Assembly: GCA_022747635.1 (NCBI GenBank)
Contig: JAKTNV010000002.1
Span: forward strand, 110,704,869-110,768,868
DNA: 64,000 nucleotides
DNA from: Hetaerina americana
Taxonomy: Eukaryota > Arthropoda > Insecta > Odonata > Calopterygidae
Direction: 5' to 3'
The notes below the pieces were generated by a model, which worked only from the letters and a program-made list of their open reading frames with translations, did no database searches and had not been told where the DNA came from. Below, one piece after another: positions 1-15,100 of this stretch (position 1 is its first letter; each line of letters opens with the position of its first letter). A program made the position numbers and the translations under genes.

Positions 1-590
1 TTTCCATCTCACCTCGCATAGACCTAAAGTATCGATTTTTCCCCTTTCCATCTCTCGCTTAACATTCTCCAATTTCCCTGTCCTCATAATTGTCCTAACA
101 TTCCATGTTCCTATTCTAACTAATTTGGTCTTCTTCTCCTGTGTCTTCTGTCCTGCTGCTGCTGGTTTTCCCTTGCAAGGGTTTCATGGGATGATGACTG
201 CAGAAGCCTTGCCTCCCCCACTGCTGGGCACGACACACGGCCGATTGGGCTGAGCCTCCTAGTTGCCAGGACTCAAAATATCTGTATAGTCCATCATATT
301 TATCTTGGGAATGATAATTGAGGTGGTTTCCCGTTGCCTTCCTCAATAGTGTTTTTAACGTGACACCATCACTTACTGGCCACCCCACTGGGGTCAGACG
401 CCATTGCAGCCGCCTCACTGAGGAACAGACGCTGCGTGGACTACCTTTCCTCTGGCTCCTAACCTTTGAACTATCTGGCATGGGTGACCCTACCAGGAGC
501 AATTATTATTACTCCTGCTAGCACAGATCTAGGGGTCATGGGAACACACAAGCCCTTCCACCACGTCAAGGTTGTAGTCCGGGGAGGGAT
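1..590 (-). mobile_element. 5' end of an RTE-type LINE (rest lies left of the window)
   Basis: Positions 1-429 match the 5' part of the RTE copy at 14783-15210, with a few mismatches. Read on the minus strand, they encode the start of the endonuclease ORF behind a short leader. The leader continues to about 590 here, past the point where the 15210 copy stops. A diverged stretch of the same leader recurs at 16040-16155. The 3' part of this copy is outside the window, so its integrity cannot be judged. The small ORFs on both strands here follow from this repeat and are not genes. Confidence 0.75.
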
Positions 591-1725
591 ATCGCATATT
601 ATATAATTAGTGTAATGAATGACTGTGCAGTGTAAGGAGGACGTTTTTTATAAGGTGTTAAGTACAAACAGTTGACAAGTTTCACATGTTTTTGGAGTTG
701 CATAAGGCACCCTTAATTTGCCCTCCACTCAAGTCTTTAACTTTGACGATGACACTGGGACACATATATAATTTCCAGGGTTTGGGTGAATGTAAAAGTT
801 AATGAAGTACATCTCGTGTACCATGGAATGAAATGTAATCCACAAAACAAGTAATTTATCAGACCAATTTGGTTGGAGAAGCTCAGATGAAGTCTTTTGC
901 TCCATTCCATGGAGTATACTCATAACTACATTTTTGAATGCTGTGGTCAGCCTAGGCATATGTGAATTGAGAGGAGAATATATTTAAAAAATTGTTATCT
1001 TCGATTCGTGGTAAGGACAAAATAAAAGAAACATTGTTTAGATATTTATTTTTTACAATAATTAAATAAGGAACACACCCTCTTAAATATAGCACAGTAG
1101 ACAATGCAGAAGCTGGTTTGATGGCTGAAGGTTGAGCTTGACTCATCATTGGCACAGTTCCTTTCACTTTCACCCGGGGAGATCTGGTACCCAAAAAAAA
1201 TCACTTATCTTGGGTAAAAGGGTGTCAAAATTCATTGTGGATTGGGCCTAGACCAACCTAATGCCCTGCATGCATAAATACTAGCTATGGAATATTTAAT
1301 GAGACAAAGGGTTCCTAGTATTTAATCTCATCATCTCCTCTAGATCTAGTTATTGCTCCTCCAAAGGAAGATTATCCAATCTTATTTTCCACAGATTTTC
1401 AGGGAGGTACAGATGAAGCCCCATTGACATCAATATATCATTAAAATGAGATTTTCATATTTTAATCTAAATAACAGCTGAAAGGACTTGAAAACATTCC
1501 ATTATAATGTTAACCTCATCTTGTGTCTAGGATTAAACTCATTTAACCATTACTTATAGCCACTAAACATATTCAGAGAGATGCTATGGCATGCCTTGCA
1601 ATGTGTAATGTATCCATTTATTTTCTATTTTGGAGTTATGGGTTTAAATACACAATATTGAATCTTCTTTCCAACCCATGAAACTTCCATTTCAACTGTT
1701 TCAATTTTTTCATCTCCTCTGACAG
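591..1725. other. Intronic sequence, no gene seen
   Basis: AT-rich DNA before the first visible exon of the SLC46-like gene, ending in a pyrimidine-rich acceptor tract and AG at 1724-1725. I see no exon, RNA gene or known element in it. It should be the 3' part of an intron whose upstream exon is outside the window. Confidence 0.5.
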
Positions 1726-2102
1726 GTATGCTCTGAGATATGCGATTCTTGCCATATTGCTGGGATGTGAATCTCTGCCTGCAGAATATTTTCTGATCTC
1801 TTCTGTGCCAGTGGCATTGAGTGGCGGTTTGGTCTCCACATTCACCTCCCTGACGTGCATCGTGGGAGATGAGACTGAGGGAGATGGCCCAATGAGAACC
1901 CTTCGCTTGGGTTTTCTGCAAGCTTTCTTCATCCTAGGCATTTTGCCAGCCTCTTTGGCCTCATCTCCGGCCCTAAGTGCCCTTGGTTACTATGGAGTCT
2001 TCCTAGCAAGTGGATTCATTTTGTTGGTCGCCCTTTGTTTGGCTGTTTGCATTGTGAAAGACAAACCAATCATCGCAAGTGCCGAGGACACAGCTTCGAC
2101 AG
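1726..2102 (+). CDS. SLC46-like exon a
   Basis: First visible exon, 125 full codons starting YALRYAILAILLG. It covers several hydrophobic helices of the N-terminal MFS half, including LPAEYFLISS and GYYGVFLASGF, and the start of the cytoplasmic central loop. The acceptor is gacag at 1721-1725 and the donor is ACAG/gtttcc. Reading beyond the donor meets a stop at 2143, so splicing there is required. Confidence 0.87.
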
Positions 2103-5100
2103 GTTTCCTTTCGCAAATTTTCAAAATTAAATTTTTAAGCTGATAAATGTAAGCTCTCTTAGAATATTTGAAAGTTCATTGGTGTCTTTTTTATTTGTTC
2201 TCAAAGGTGTCAAAGAAAATATAGGTTTGGTGAAAGAAATGATTGAAACAGTATTCAGGAATAGACCAAATGGGGGAAGGGCGATCATAATCCTTTGTGT
2301 GATTGCTCTTGCATCGAGTATTATATGTTATGAAGGTAAGTAGTATTTTTGATTGAATTTCAATAATGTCATTCATTGCCTGCTTGATTTTTCATGCCAA
2401 ACCAATCGTAAGTCATTTTGTAATGCAGTTAAAGTGAGAGTAGAAAATTCATTCGCACTATCCAATTACTATCAACTATTTAGATTTTATTTTCTTTTAG
2501 CTTAATTGAACTTTGATAAAATGATGCATAAATTTCAACAAACGAAAATATTCAGGAACCAGCTTACATAAATGTCTTGATGAACCTACTTTTAGCACTT
2601 GCATTGAATATTATATTTATCATTTTCATGTATTTTTAGCAAATGTTAAATTATTGTATCTATAGAAAATATTCTTCAAAAAATGATAATGATTACGTCG
2701 TATCCCATGTTTCAATGCAATTGACTAAATTCCTGAGCATTCTTAGTCCACTTTTTGGCTTTCTAAACCATTTGAAGTTGAAGACATGTCAGGCGCTAGG
2801 AGTGATTCATATTTACGTCTCAGTGATTTCTCCTCTTGAGTTAAGGAAGCAATGCTTCACTTGCTTTGCTATTGCAGTGCATTCAACTGGTTTGTATCCA
2901 ACAGCTTAATGGCATTAGTTGATGGATGTAATTTCACATTTAAAGGGAAATTTATTTGAAGCACTGAGATAAAAATAACCAATTAATTATCTTTTCTGTT
3001 AATCCCTGTTATTCTTAATCCATCCTTCTATTTTAACACCTGATTCTCCCTTTCAAATTCTGACCACTGGTTGTCACTTACTATCTGTTTCCTTACAGGG
3101 GAGTCAGGCCTTACTTTTCTTTATGTGAGAGAAAAATTTGGATGGAAAATCCAAGAGTTTACACTTTACCTGAGTGCAAGCATAGTCTTATATCTGTTTG
3201 GTAAGTACACATTATTTTATCCCTACATGAAATATTTTCCTGATATGCACTTGAATAAATAATAAATTTAATTAGCCGTGTTAGTGAAATAAAAAGTACA
3301 TCATGTTCGATTTCCAATTAAAAAATGTCCTTGTAATGAAGTTAAACGATCGCCTGGATTATTTTTATTTCATTTTGATTGTTTGGTTGTCAAATGGTGT
3401 ATTTTTCAATCAGCTGACAGCAAAATCGAAAATATGAAAGTAGGTTACATTCAAAATTAATGACTGCAAAATTATGAACTCCATAATCTGAGACTTCAAT
3501 CGGAATGGGTGAATTCTAAGATTTATTATTTGAAGTATTATATTTTCATATATTCAGATATTATTCTTATGTCCTAGATACTAGATGTCCTACACTTATA
3601 TACTAGATATTTATTATATTCTTGCTCGAATACATAAGAATAACCTCATAAAGGATCCAGCAAAAATCCCTTCTATTGTAAATGAGCCTTTATTTAAAAA
3701 ATTATGCATAAAACAACATTCTTTTGTTTTAGCATAAATGTTTGAGGTGTTGTATAGGGTTTACAATAATTGCTACTTTTTGTTAGGTTTATGCCATCTG
3801 ACAAAATATATAATAGCTTGATTTTTAAACTCAATTCCCATAGAGATGAGATCATGGTACTGACGGTAATTAGATCATCAATATTGCTCAATATGGCCAA
3901 TGATTAAAAGTCACCTTGATGTTATTTTAAAACATTAGTCTTATTTGAATTTCCATGACCAATATTTAGAACGGAAACCTTAACACCCAGAATTTACATT
4001 ACTTTATACCTCACTACATCTCATACTACGTAACAGAAACATTACAGTATATTATCATGTAATATGGTTCACAGTCTCGTAACACATGGACTGTTAGTGT
4101 TTCAAGTACAACATAGCTTTTTATAACAATAGCAGCAAGGATAATATTGACTGAATAGCTAAATGTTTCCGTCAAGTAGCACTTTCTGTAAAAATATCAA
4201 CCAATATTCAGAAAAAAATTCTTCACCTATAAAAATATATAGATTTCCAGTTGCATTGGGGTGGAAAGCAACATTCTATCACTTGCACTTAGTAGCCTGC
4301 TAAGGAGCAATTTGGGATGACAAAAAGGAGAAAAGTAGGGACCAGAAAGTTACTCTGGAATGGTTTAAATTAAAAATCAATAAATGATTTGCCCCCTCCA
4401 GATTAATTCAATGTCAGAATTTTATGAAAGCTGGTGACTAATGCTTACACTGGACAAAAATGGAATCAATGCTAAGATTAAGTGTGATATATTTTCCATG
4501 TTTTCAAGATGATTTAGATTATAATTAGTTATGGAGAGAAATCAACAAGCAGGAAAAATAATTCTCCTTTCTGTGACTGAAGCGGGAGAAGTGAATCTCT
4601 ACACGAAAATTCGATTGTTAATTCTCCTGATTGGCTTTGCCGATTGAAAAAATTAATCTTCCTCCATCCATCTATCATTTCAATCCATCATTCAATTTAA
4701 TCGAAAAAAATAGAACCAAAATGCTTCCAGGGTGTTGATTATTTCTCATTGTTATCGAATAAACTAAAAAAACCCAGAATTAATTCTCAAAGATAAAGAA
4801 ACAACGTAATAAATAATTCAGCAAAATTTTCTTTGTGCATAAATGAGCCTATATTTCAAAAAATTATGCATAAAACAACATTCTCATGTTTTAGCGGGAA
4901 TGTTTGAGGTGTTTTAAAGGCATATGCTCCATTTTTAGAATATTTTATTTTTCTCTTTTCACCACGAATAGTGCCAATACCCTAATATCTCTTTGGCCTC
5001 AATGTGAAACATTCAATCGAAAAAATTAGAACGAAAATGCTTCCAGGGTGTTCATTTTTGTTCAATGTTACCGTATAAACTAAAAAAAAACCAGAATTAA

Positions 5101-5631
5101 TTCCCGAGGATAAGGAAAAACCGTAATAAATGATTAAGAAAAATTTTCTTCTTGCATAAATGTGCCTATATTTCCAAAAATTATGCATATAACAACATTC
5201 TTTTGTTTTAGAGGGAGTATTTGAGGTGTTTAAAAGGCATTTACTTCATTTTTAGAATTTTTTATTTCCTCATTTCACCACGAAAAGTGCCAAACCCCCC
5301 CTTTGGCTTCAATGTGAAATATTCAATCGAAAAAAGTAGATTTGAAATGCTTCCAGAGTGTTGATTATTGTTCATTGTTACCGTATATACTAAAAAATCC
5401 CAGAATTAATTCTCAAAGATAAGGAAAAACCATAATAAATGATTTAGCAAAATTTTCTTCGTGCATTAAATGGGCCCGTATCTCCAAAAATTATGCATAA
5501 AACAACATTCTTATATTTTAGAGTGAATGTTTGAGGTGTTTAAAAGGCATTTCTTCCATATTTAAAATTTTTTATTTTTCTCATTTCACCACGAAAAGTG
5601 CCAATACCCCCAAATTTTCAGTATATATAAA

Positions 5632-5671
<40 letters not shown>

Positions 5672-5763
5672 ATATACATATGTATGTGATTTATATTCAT
5701 ATTTACCGTATAAACTAAAAATATATTGGAAATTTATCTTAAATCACATATATACAAAATATG

Positions 5764-5827
<64 letters not shown>

Positions 5828-6092
5828 TATATATATGCTTTCATAGACGTAACACGGAAGTGCCGAATAGTACAATACACAGTAACACATAATATAGAAA
5901 CACAAAAAAAGAGAACACTCACACGTATTTTCTTGATATTTCGACGGAAACAATCCGTCTTCCTCTGAAGATATAGAAGTAATGACTGCAGTCATTACTT
6001 CTATATCTTCAGAGGAAGACGGATTGTTTCCGTCGAAATATCAAGAAAATACGTGTGAGTGTTCTCTTTTTTTGTGTTTCTATATTATGTGT

Positions 6093-6157
<65 letters not shown>

Positions 6158-9100
6158 TTGTTAGGTGATCTACCGGTTAAGGTAGGTTTTTGGATGGATG
6201 TAACTCTAATTAAAAAATTCGTTGCCCTTAGCAAAACACAACATCCTACTCTACATCAGGTCCCTCTTCAGCTCTGAGTACTTTCTTCCTCCATTCATCC
6301 AGTCCAACATCCCTATCCTTTTCCTTCCCTTTTCTCGTGTTCCTAGCATTCTCTCCTCAATGATAGTGTCAATATACCCTTCAGCCACTTTTCCTGCCTC
6401 CATAGGATTGCTCCCAAGAAACCCCTCTCTTCGCCCACCATACCAAGTACTTCCTCGTTTGTCTTCTTCTCTGTCCATTTCACGGTCTCCATTTTTCTCC
6501 ACACCCACATTTCAAAAGCCTCCCGTCCTCCTGCTTCAATGACCACGTTTCTGCACCATACATAGCTACGCTCCATATCAAAGTTATTACGAGTCTTTTC
6601 CTAACATCCTTACTCAACGTCCCCGTCATCAACTTCCTCCTCCATGTGAAAGCCTCTTTGCCTAGTGCAATTCTTCTCCTTACGTCTCTACTACTTTGAC
6701 CGTGTTGGTCCAAAACACTTCTGAGATACGTAAACTTTTCTACCTGCTCTAGTTTTTGCCCTCCTATTTTAATGTTAAGCTTATCCTTTTTCTTTCTAGA
6801 AAATCGCATAACCTTTGTTTTATTAATATTGATTCTCATCCCATACCTGTCGCATTGAATTTCCAATTCACTCAGCAATGCTTGCAACCCCTTGGCTGAC
6901 TGACAAACTAAAGCTTGGTCATCAGCATACCGAACTGATTTTACGAATTCCCCGCCCACTCTCATTCCTACCTCCAGTTCTTCCTATGCCTCTTCAATCA
7001 TTTCCTCTGCATACAGGTTGAACAGCAACGGTGATAATGGGCAACCCTGCCTTACACCCCTACGTAACACTTCCCATCCGGACTCCCCGTTTCCCATCCG
7101 CACCTGAGCAGTCTGAGACATGTACAGGTTGCGGACTAACCTCCTTTCCCTCCAATCTATTCCTATTTTCTGCAATATACTCATTAGTTTTCCCAATTCT
7201 CTCTATCAAACGCTTTTTCGAAATCTACGAAACAGGCAAATACATCCTGGTTTTTTTCTATATTCCTCTCGATTAATAATCTCATTACTGCAATGGCATC
7301 ACGCGTACCTCTCCCCTTCCTAAACCCAAACTGATCATTCCCTAAGTAATCATTTGCCCTACACTCTATCCTTTTGTTTATGATCCTGAGAACAACTTTA
7401 GCTGCGTGGGATATCAACTTTATTGTCCTGTAGTCCTCACATGATGTAGCCTTAACCTTTTTCGGAATAGGAACTAAAACTGATCTCACGAAGTCTTCCG
7501 GCCAGATTCTTTCCTCATAAATACTACGGATCAGCCCATATAGCCTCTTCCTCCCACATTTTCCCAAACATTTCAATAGTTCCGCGGGAATGTTTTCCAC
7601 CCTCACGGCCTTATTTAATTTCATCTCCCTTAATGCCCTTTCTATCTCATCGTCTAGTATGCCTGGACCCAAGCTATCTTCCTCTACGTCATATTCTTTT
7701 TCAATGTCTAACTTTGTTGGTCTAAGCTCTTCACTATACAGTTCTTCTATATATTCCTTCCATCTCTCTTGGATCTTTCCTGTGTCATCTATTACCTTAT
7801 CCACCTTATCTCTGTTAGCATAGATCTCCCTTTCTTACTTCCCGATAAAGATTTAACTTTGCTGTACAGCGCACCGATTTCACCCTTCCTCTGCAGAAGT
7901 TCCATATCCTCGCACTGCGTTTTCCACTATGCTTCTTTTGCTGTATTTGTTGCCCGCCTCAATTTATTGTTTCATTTGTTGCACTTAATTTTGCCTAATT
8001 CTGTGTTTTTATTCTTCCATTTTTGCCGCTCATCCATCTTTGTAATCATCTCATCCGTGATCCATGGTTTCCTAGTCCTTTTAGCGTTAACGGTTCCGAT
8101 AGTGTCTTTTGCGGCTTTAGACAACCCTTTCTTGATACTTTCCCATTTTTCTTCAATAGTACTTAGCTCTTTACCATCCTCCATGATTTCCTCTACTGCC
8201 TGTTTGTATTCTTTCCCTTTCAAACCATTTAATGCTTCTACATTCCATTTTCTGACTCGCCACCTTTGTCTTATCTTTTTGAAACAGACGCTACATTTCA
8301 TAACAACTAAATTGTGTTCAGAGTCCGCATCCGCTCCCGGGAAGCTGTGCGAATTTATCACACTGTTCCTAAACCTGTGTCTAACCAGGATATAATCTAG
8401 CTGATACCTTTCTGAGTCACCTTGCATTTTCCATGTATACCTGCATCTTTTGTGGTGTCTAAACCAAATGTTGGTGATGACTAACCCCTGTCTCCTGCAG
8501 AACTCAACTGCTTTCTCCCCGCGGTCATTCCTCATGCCTAAACCGTAGTCTCCGATCTCGTCACCATCTCTTCCTTCACCTACCGTCGCATTCCAATCCC
8601 CCATGACTATCAAATGTTTCCCTGCAGGAACACACGCGATTATGTCCTCTAACTGATTGTATATCCTATCAACCTCTTCTTCCTTATGGTTGCTCGGTGG
8701 CATGTATGCCTGAATAATAACCAAGTTCGTTGGTTTTGCTTTTATCTCTACTAGTAATAATCTATCCGTTAACTGCTCTATGTTGACTACGCTTCTTCCT
8801 ACCTCTTCATTTAATACTATGGCAACCTCTCGTTGGCTCTTGTCCCCGCCGCTGTATATTATTCCATACTTATCACTCCAGTAATTCCCACTATCTTTCC
8901 ATCTCACCTCGCATAGACCTAAAGTATCGATTTTTCCCCTTTCCATCTCTCGCTTAACATTCTCCAATTTCCCTGTCCTCATAATTGTCCTAACATTCCA
9001 CGTTTCTATTCTTACTAATTTGGTTAGCAAATCCAGAAATGTTTAAGGAATTTCAGGGTGCAAAATAAAGCATTCCCTTCATACTTTTTTTTTTAAGGTA

Positions 9101-12100
9101 ATCTACCGGTTAAGGTAGGTTTTTTGGATGGACACAACTACCAAACAAACATTTTATTATTCCTAACAAAACAAAAAATCCATCATCCTACTCTATATCA
9201 GGTCCCTCTTCAGCTCTGAGTACTTTCTTCCTCCATTCATCCAGTCCAACATCCCTATCCTTTTCCTTCCCTTTTCTCGTGTTCCTAGCATTCTCTCCTC
9301 AATGATAGTGTCAATATACCCTTCAGCCACTTTTCCTGCCTCCATAGGATTGCTCCCAAGAAACCCCTCTCTTCGCCCACCATACCAAGTACTTCCTCGT
9401 TTGTCTTCTTCTCTGTCCATTTCACGGTCTCCATTTTTCTCCACACCCACATTTCAAAAGCCTCCCGTCCTCCTGCTTCAATGACCACGTTTCTGCACCA
9501 TACATAGCTACGCTCCATATCAAAGTTATTACGAGTCTTTTCCTAACATCCTTACTCAACGTCCCCGTCATCAACTTCCTCCTCCATGTGAAAGCCTCTT
9601 TGCCTAGTGCAATTCTTCTCCTTACGTCTCTACTACTTTGACCGTGTTGGTCCAAAACACTTCTGAGATACGTAAACTTTTCTACCTGCTCTAGTTTTTG
9701 CCCTCCTATTTTAATGTTAAGCCTATCCTTTTTCTTACTAGAAAATCGCATAACCTTTGTTTTATTAATATTGATTCTCATCCCATACCTGTCGCATTGA
9801 ATTTCCAATTCACTCAGCAATGCTTGCAACCCCTTGGCTGACTGACAAACTAAAGCTTGGTCATCAGCATACCGAACTGATTTTACGAATTCCCCGCCCA
9901 CTCTCATTCCTACCTCCAGTTCTTCCTATGCCTCTTCAATCATTTCCTCTGCATACAGGTTGAACAGCAACGGTGATAATGGGCAACCCTGCCTTACACC
10001 CCTACGTAACACTTCCCATCCGGACTCCCCGTTTCCCATCCGCACCTGAGCAGTCTGAGACATGTACAGGTTGCGGACTAACCTCCTTTCCCTCCAATCT
10101 ATTCCTATTTTCTGCAATATACTCATTAGTTTTCCCAATTCTCTCTATCAAACGCTTTTTCGAAATCTACGAAACAGGCAAATACATCCTGGTTTTTTTC
10201 TATATTCCTCTCGATTAATAATCTCATTACTGCAATGGCATCACGCGTACCTCTCCCCTTCCTAAACCCAAACTGATCATTCCCTAAGTAATCATTTGCC
10301 CTACACTCTATCCTTTTGTTTATGATCCTGAGAACAACTTTAGCTGCGTGGGATATCAACTTTATTGTCCTGTAGTCCTCACATGATGTAGCCTTAACCT
10401 TTTTCGGAATAGGAACTAAAACTGATCTCACGAAGTCTTCCGGCCAGATTCTTTCCTCATAAATACTACGGATCAGCCCATATAGCCTCTTCCTCCCACA
10501 TTTTCCCAAACATTTCAATAGTTCCGCGGGAATGTTTTCCACCCTCACGGCCTTATTTAATTTCATCTCCCTTAATGCCCTTTCTATCTCATCGTCTAGT
10601 ATGCCTGGACCCAAGCTATCTTCCTCTACGTCATATTCTTTTTCAATGTCTAACTTTGTTGGTCTAAGCTCTTCACTATACAGTTCTTCTATATATTCCT
10701 TCCATCTCTCTTGGATCTTTCCTGTGTCATCTATTACCTTATCCACCTTATCTCTGTTAGCATAGATCTCCCTTTCTTACTTCCCGATAAAGATTTAACT
10801 TTGCTGTACAGCGCACCGATTTCACCCTTCCTCTGCAGAAGTTCCATATCCTCGCACTGCGTTTTCCACTATGCTTCTTTTGCTTTATTTGTTGCCCGCC
10901 TCAATTTATTGTTTCATTTGTTGCACTTAATTTTGCCTAATTCTGTGTTTTTATTCTTCCATTTTTGCCGCTCATCCATCTTTGTAATCATCTCATCCGT
11001 GATCCATGGTTTCCTAGTCCTTTTAGCGTTAACGGTTCCGATAGTGTCTTTTGCGGCTTTAGACAACCCTTTCTTGATACTTTCCCATTTTTCTTCAATA
11101 GTACTTAGCTCTTTACCATCCTCCATGATTTCCTCTACTGCCTGTTTGTATTCTTTCCCTTTCAAACCATTTAATGCTTCTACATTCCATTTTCTGACTC
11201 GCCACCTTTGTCTTATCTTTTTGAAACAGACGCTACATTTCATAACAACTAAATTGTGTTCAGAGTCCGCATCCGCTCCCGGGAAGCTGTGCGAATTTAT
11301 CACACTGTTCCTAAACCTGTGTCTAACCAGGATATAATCTAGCTGATACCTTTCTGAGTCACCTTGCATTTTCCATGTATACCTGCATCTTTTGTGGTGT
11401 CTAAACCAAATGTTGGTGATGACTAACCCCTGTCTCCTGCAGAACTCAACTGCTTTCTCCCCGCGGTCATTCCTCATGCCTAAACCGTAGTCTCCGATCT
11501 CGTCACCATCTCTTCCTTCACCTACCGTCGCATTCCAATCCCCCATGACTATCAAATGTTTCCCTGCAGGAACACACGCGATTATGTCCTCTAACTGATT
11601 GTATATCCTATCAACCTCTTCTTCCTTATGGTTGCTCGGTGGCATGTATGCCTGAATAATAACCAAGTTCGTTGGTTTTGCTTTTATCTCTACTAGTAAT
11701 AATCTATCCGTTAACTGCTCTATGTTGACTACGCTTCTTCCTACCTCTTCATTTAATACTATGGCAACCTCTCGTTGGCTCTTGTCCCCGCCGCTGTATA
11801 TTATTCCATACTTATCACTCCAGTAATTCCCACTATCTTTCCATCTCACCTCGCATAGACCTAAAGTATCGATTTTTCCCCTTTCCATCTCTCGCTTAAC
11901 ATTCTCCAATTTCCCTGTCCTCATAATTGTCCTAACATTCCACGTTTCTATTCTTACTAATTTGGTTAGCAAATCCAGAAATGTTTAAGGAATTTCAGGG
12001 TGCAAAATAAAGCATTCCCTTCATACTTTTTTTTTTAAGGTAATCTACCGGTTAAGGTAGGTTTTTTGGATGGACACAACTACCAAACAAACATTTTATT

Positions 12101-15100
12101 ATTCCTAACAAAACAAAAAATCCATCATCCTACTCTATATCAGGTCCCTCTTCAGCTCTGAGTACTTTCTTCCTCCATTCATCCAGTCCAACATCCCTAT
12201 CCTTTTCCTTCCCTTTTCTCGTGTTCCTAGCATTCTCTCCTCAATGATAGTGTCAATATACCCTTCAGCCACTTTTCCTGCCTCCATAGGATTGCTCCCA
12301 AGAAACCCCTCTCTTCGCCCACCATACCAAGTACTTCCTCGTTTGTCTTCTTCTCTGTCCATTTCACGGTCTCCATTTTTCTCCACACCCACATTTCAAA
12401 AGCCTCCCGTCCTCCTGCTTCAATGACCACGTTTCTGCACCATACATAGCTACGCTCCATATCAAAGTTATTACGAGTCTTTTCCTAACATCCTTACTCA
12501 ACGTCCCCGTCATCAACTTCCTCCTCCATGTGAAAGCCTCTTTGCCTAGTGCAATTCTTCTCCTTACGTCTCTACTACTTTGACCGTGTTGGTCCAAAAC
12601 ACTTCTGAGATACGTAAACTTTTCTACCTGCTCTAGTTTTTGCCCTCCTATTTTAATGTTAAGCCTATCCTTTTTCTTACTAGAAAATCGCATAACCTTT
12701 GTTTTATTAATATTGATTCTCATCCCATACCTGTCGCATTGAATTTCCAATTCACTCAGCAATGCTTGCAACCCCTTGGCTGACTGACAAACTAAAGCTT
12801 GGTCATCAGCATACCGAACTGATTTTACGAATTCCCCGCCCACTCTCATTCCTACCTCCAGTTCTTCCTATGCCTCTTCAATCATTTCCTCTGCATACAG
12901 GTTGAACAGCAACGGTGATAATGGGCAACCCTGCCTTACACCCCTACGTAACACTTCCCATCCGGACTCCCCGTTTCCCATCCGCACCTGAGCAGTCTGA
13001 GACATGTACAGGTTGCGGACTAACCTCCTTTCCCTCCAATCTATTCCTATTTTCTGCAATATACTCATTAGTTTTCCCAATTCTCTCTATCAAACGCTTT
13101 TTCGAAATCTACGAAACAGGCAAATACATCCTGGTTTTTTTTCTATATTCCTCTCGATTAATAATCTCATTACTGCAATGGCATCACGCGTACCTCTCCC
13201 CTTCCTAAACCCAAACTGATCATTCCCTAAGTAATCATTTGCCCTACACTCTATCCTTTTGTTTATGATCCTGAGAACAACTTTAGCTGCGTGGGATATC
13301 AACTTTATTGTCCTGTAGTCCTCACATGATGTAGCCTTAACCTTTTTCGGAATAGGAACTAAAACTGATCTCACGAAGTCTTCCGGCCAGATTCTTTCCT
13401 CATAAATACTACGGATCAGCCCATATAGCCTCTTCCTCCCACATTTTCCCAAACATTTCAATAGTTCCGCGGGAATGTTTTCCACCCTCACGGCCTTATT
13501 TAATTTCATCTCCCTTAATGCCCTTTCTATCTCATCGTCTAGTATGCCTGGACCCAAGCTATCTTCCTCTACGTCATATTCTTTTTCAATGTCTAACTTT
13601 GTTGGTCTAAGCTCTTCACTATACAGTTCTTCTATATATTCCTTCCATCTCTCTTGGATCTTTCCTGTGTCATCTATTACCTTATCCACCTTATCTCTGT
13701 TAGCATAGATCTCCCTTTCTTACTTCCCGATAAAGATTTAACTTTGCTGTACAGCGCACCGATTTCACCCTTCCTCTGCAGAATTTCCATATCCTCGCAC
13801 TGCGTCTTCCACTATGCTTCTTTTGCTTTATTTGTTGCCCGCCTCAATTTATTGTTTCATTTGTTGCACTTAATTTTGCCTAATTCTGTGTTTTTATTCT
13901 TCCATTTTTGCCGCTCATCCATCTTTGTAATCATCTCATCCGTGATCCATGGTTTCCTAGTCCTTTTAGCGTTAACGGTTCCGATAGTGTCTTTTGCGGC
14001 TTTAGACAACCCTTTCTTGATACTTTCCCATTTTTCTTCAATAGTACTTAGCTCTTTACCATCCTCCATGATTTCCTCTACTGCCTGTTTGTATTCTTTC
14101 CCTTTCAAACCATTTAATGCTTCTACATTCCATTTTCTGACTCGCCACCTTTGTCTTATCTTTTTGAAACAGACGCTACATTTCATAACAACTAAATTGT
14201 GTTCAGAGTCCGCATCCGCTCCCGGGAAGCTGTGCGAATTTATCACACTGTTCCTAAACCTGTGTCTAACCAGGATATAATCTAGCTGATACCTTTCTGA
14301 GTCACCTTGCATTTTCCATGTATACCTGCATCTTTTGTGGTGTCTAAACCAAATGTTGGTGATGACTAACCCCTGTCTCCTGCAGAACTCAACTGCTTTC
14401 TCCCCGCGATCATTCCTCATGCCTAAACCGTAGTCTCCGATCTCGTCACCATCTCTTCCTTCACCTACCGTCGCATTCCAATCCCCCATGACTATCAAAT
14501 GTTTCCCTGCAGGAACACACGCGATTATGTCCTCTAACTGATTGTATATCCTATCAACCTCTTCTTCCTTATGGTTGCTCGGTGGCATGTATGCCTGAAT
14601 AATAACCAAGTTCGTTGGTTTTGCTTTTATCTCTACTAGTAATAATCTATCCGTTAACTGCTCTATGTTGACTACGCTTCTTCCTACCTCTTCATTTAAT
14701 ACTATGGCAACCTCTCGTTGGCTCTTGTCCCCGCCGCTGTATATTATTCCATACTTATCACTCCAGTAATTCCCACTATCTTTCCATCTCACCTCGCATA
14801 GACCTAAAGTATCGATTTTTCCCCTTTCCATCTCTCGCTTAACATTCTCCAATTTCCCTGTCCTCATAATTGTCCTAACATTCCACGTTTCTATTCTTAC
14901 TAATTTGGTCTTCTTCTCCTGCGTCTTCTGTCCTGCTGCTGCTGGTTTTCCCTTGCAAGGGTTTTGTGGGATGACGACTGAGGAAGCCTTGCCTCCCCCG
15001 CTGCCAGGCACAACACACGGCCGATTGGGCCGAGCCCCGTAGTTGCCAGGACTCAAAATCTCTGTATAGTCCATCATGTTAATCTTGGGAATGATAAATG

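Noticed and set aside
1757..2143. 128-codon ORF taken as a complete small gene
   Set aside because: It is an exon: the start is not ATG, the frame is open upstream to the acceptor at 1725, and the last 13 codons lie beyond a splice donor.
5726..6164. Several ORFs on both strands around 5.7-6.2 kb, including two identical MTAVITSISSEEDG starts
   Set aside because: They come from (TA)n translation and from the palindrome reading the same on both strands.
7769..8395. 208-codon plus-strand ORF (also 10711-11337 and 13654-14280)
   Set aside because: Antisense shadow of the RTE endonuclease; it recurs only because the element is repeated.
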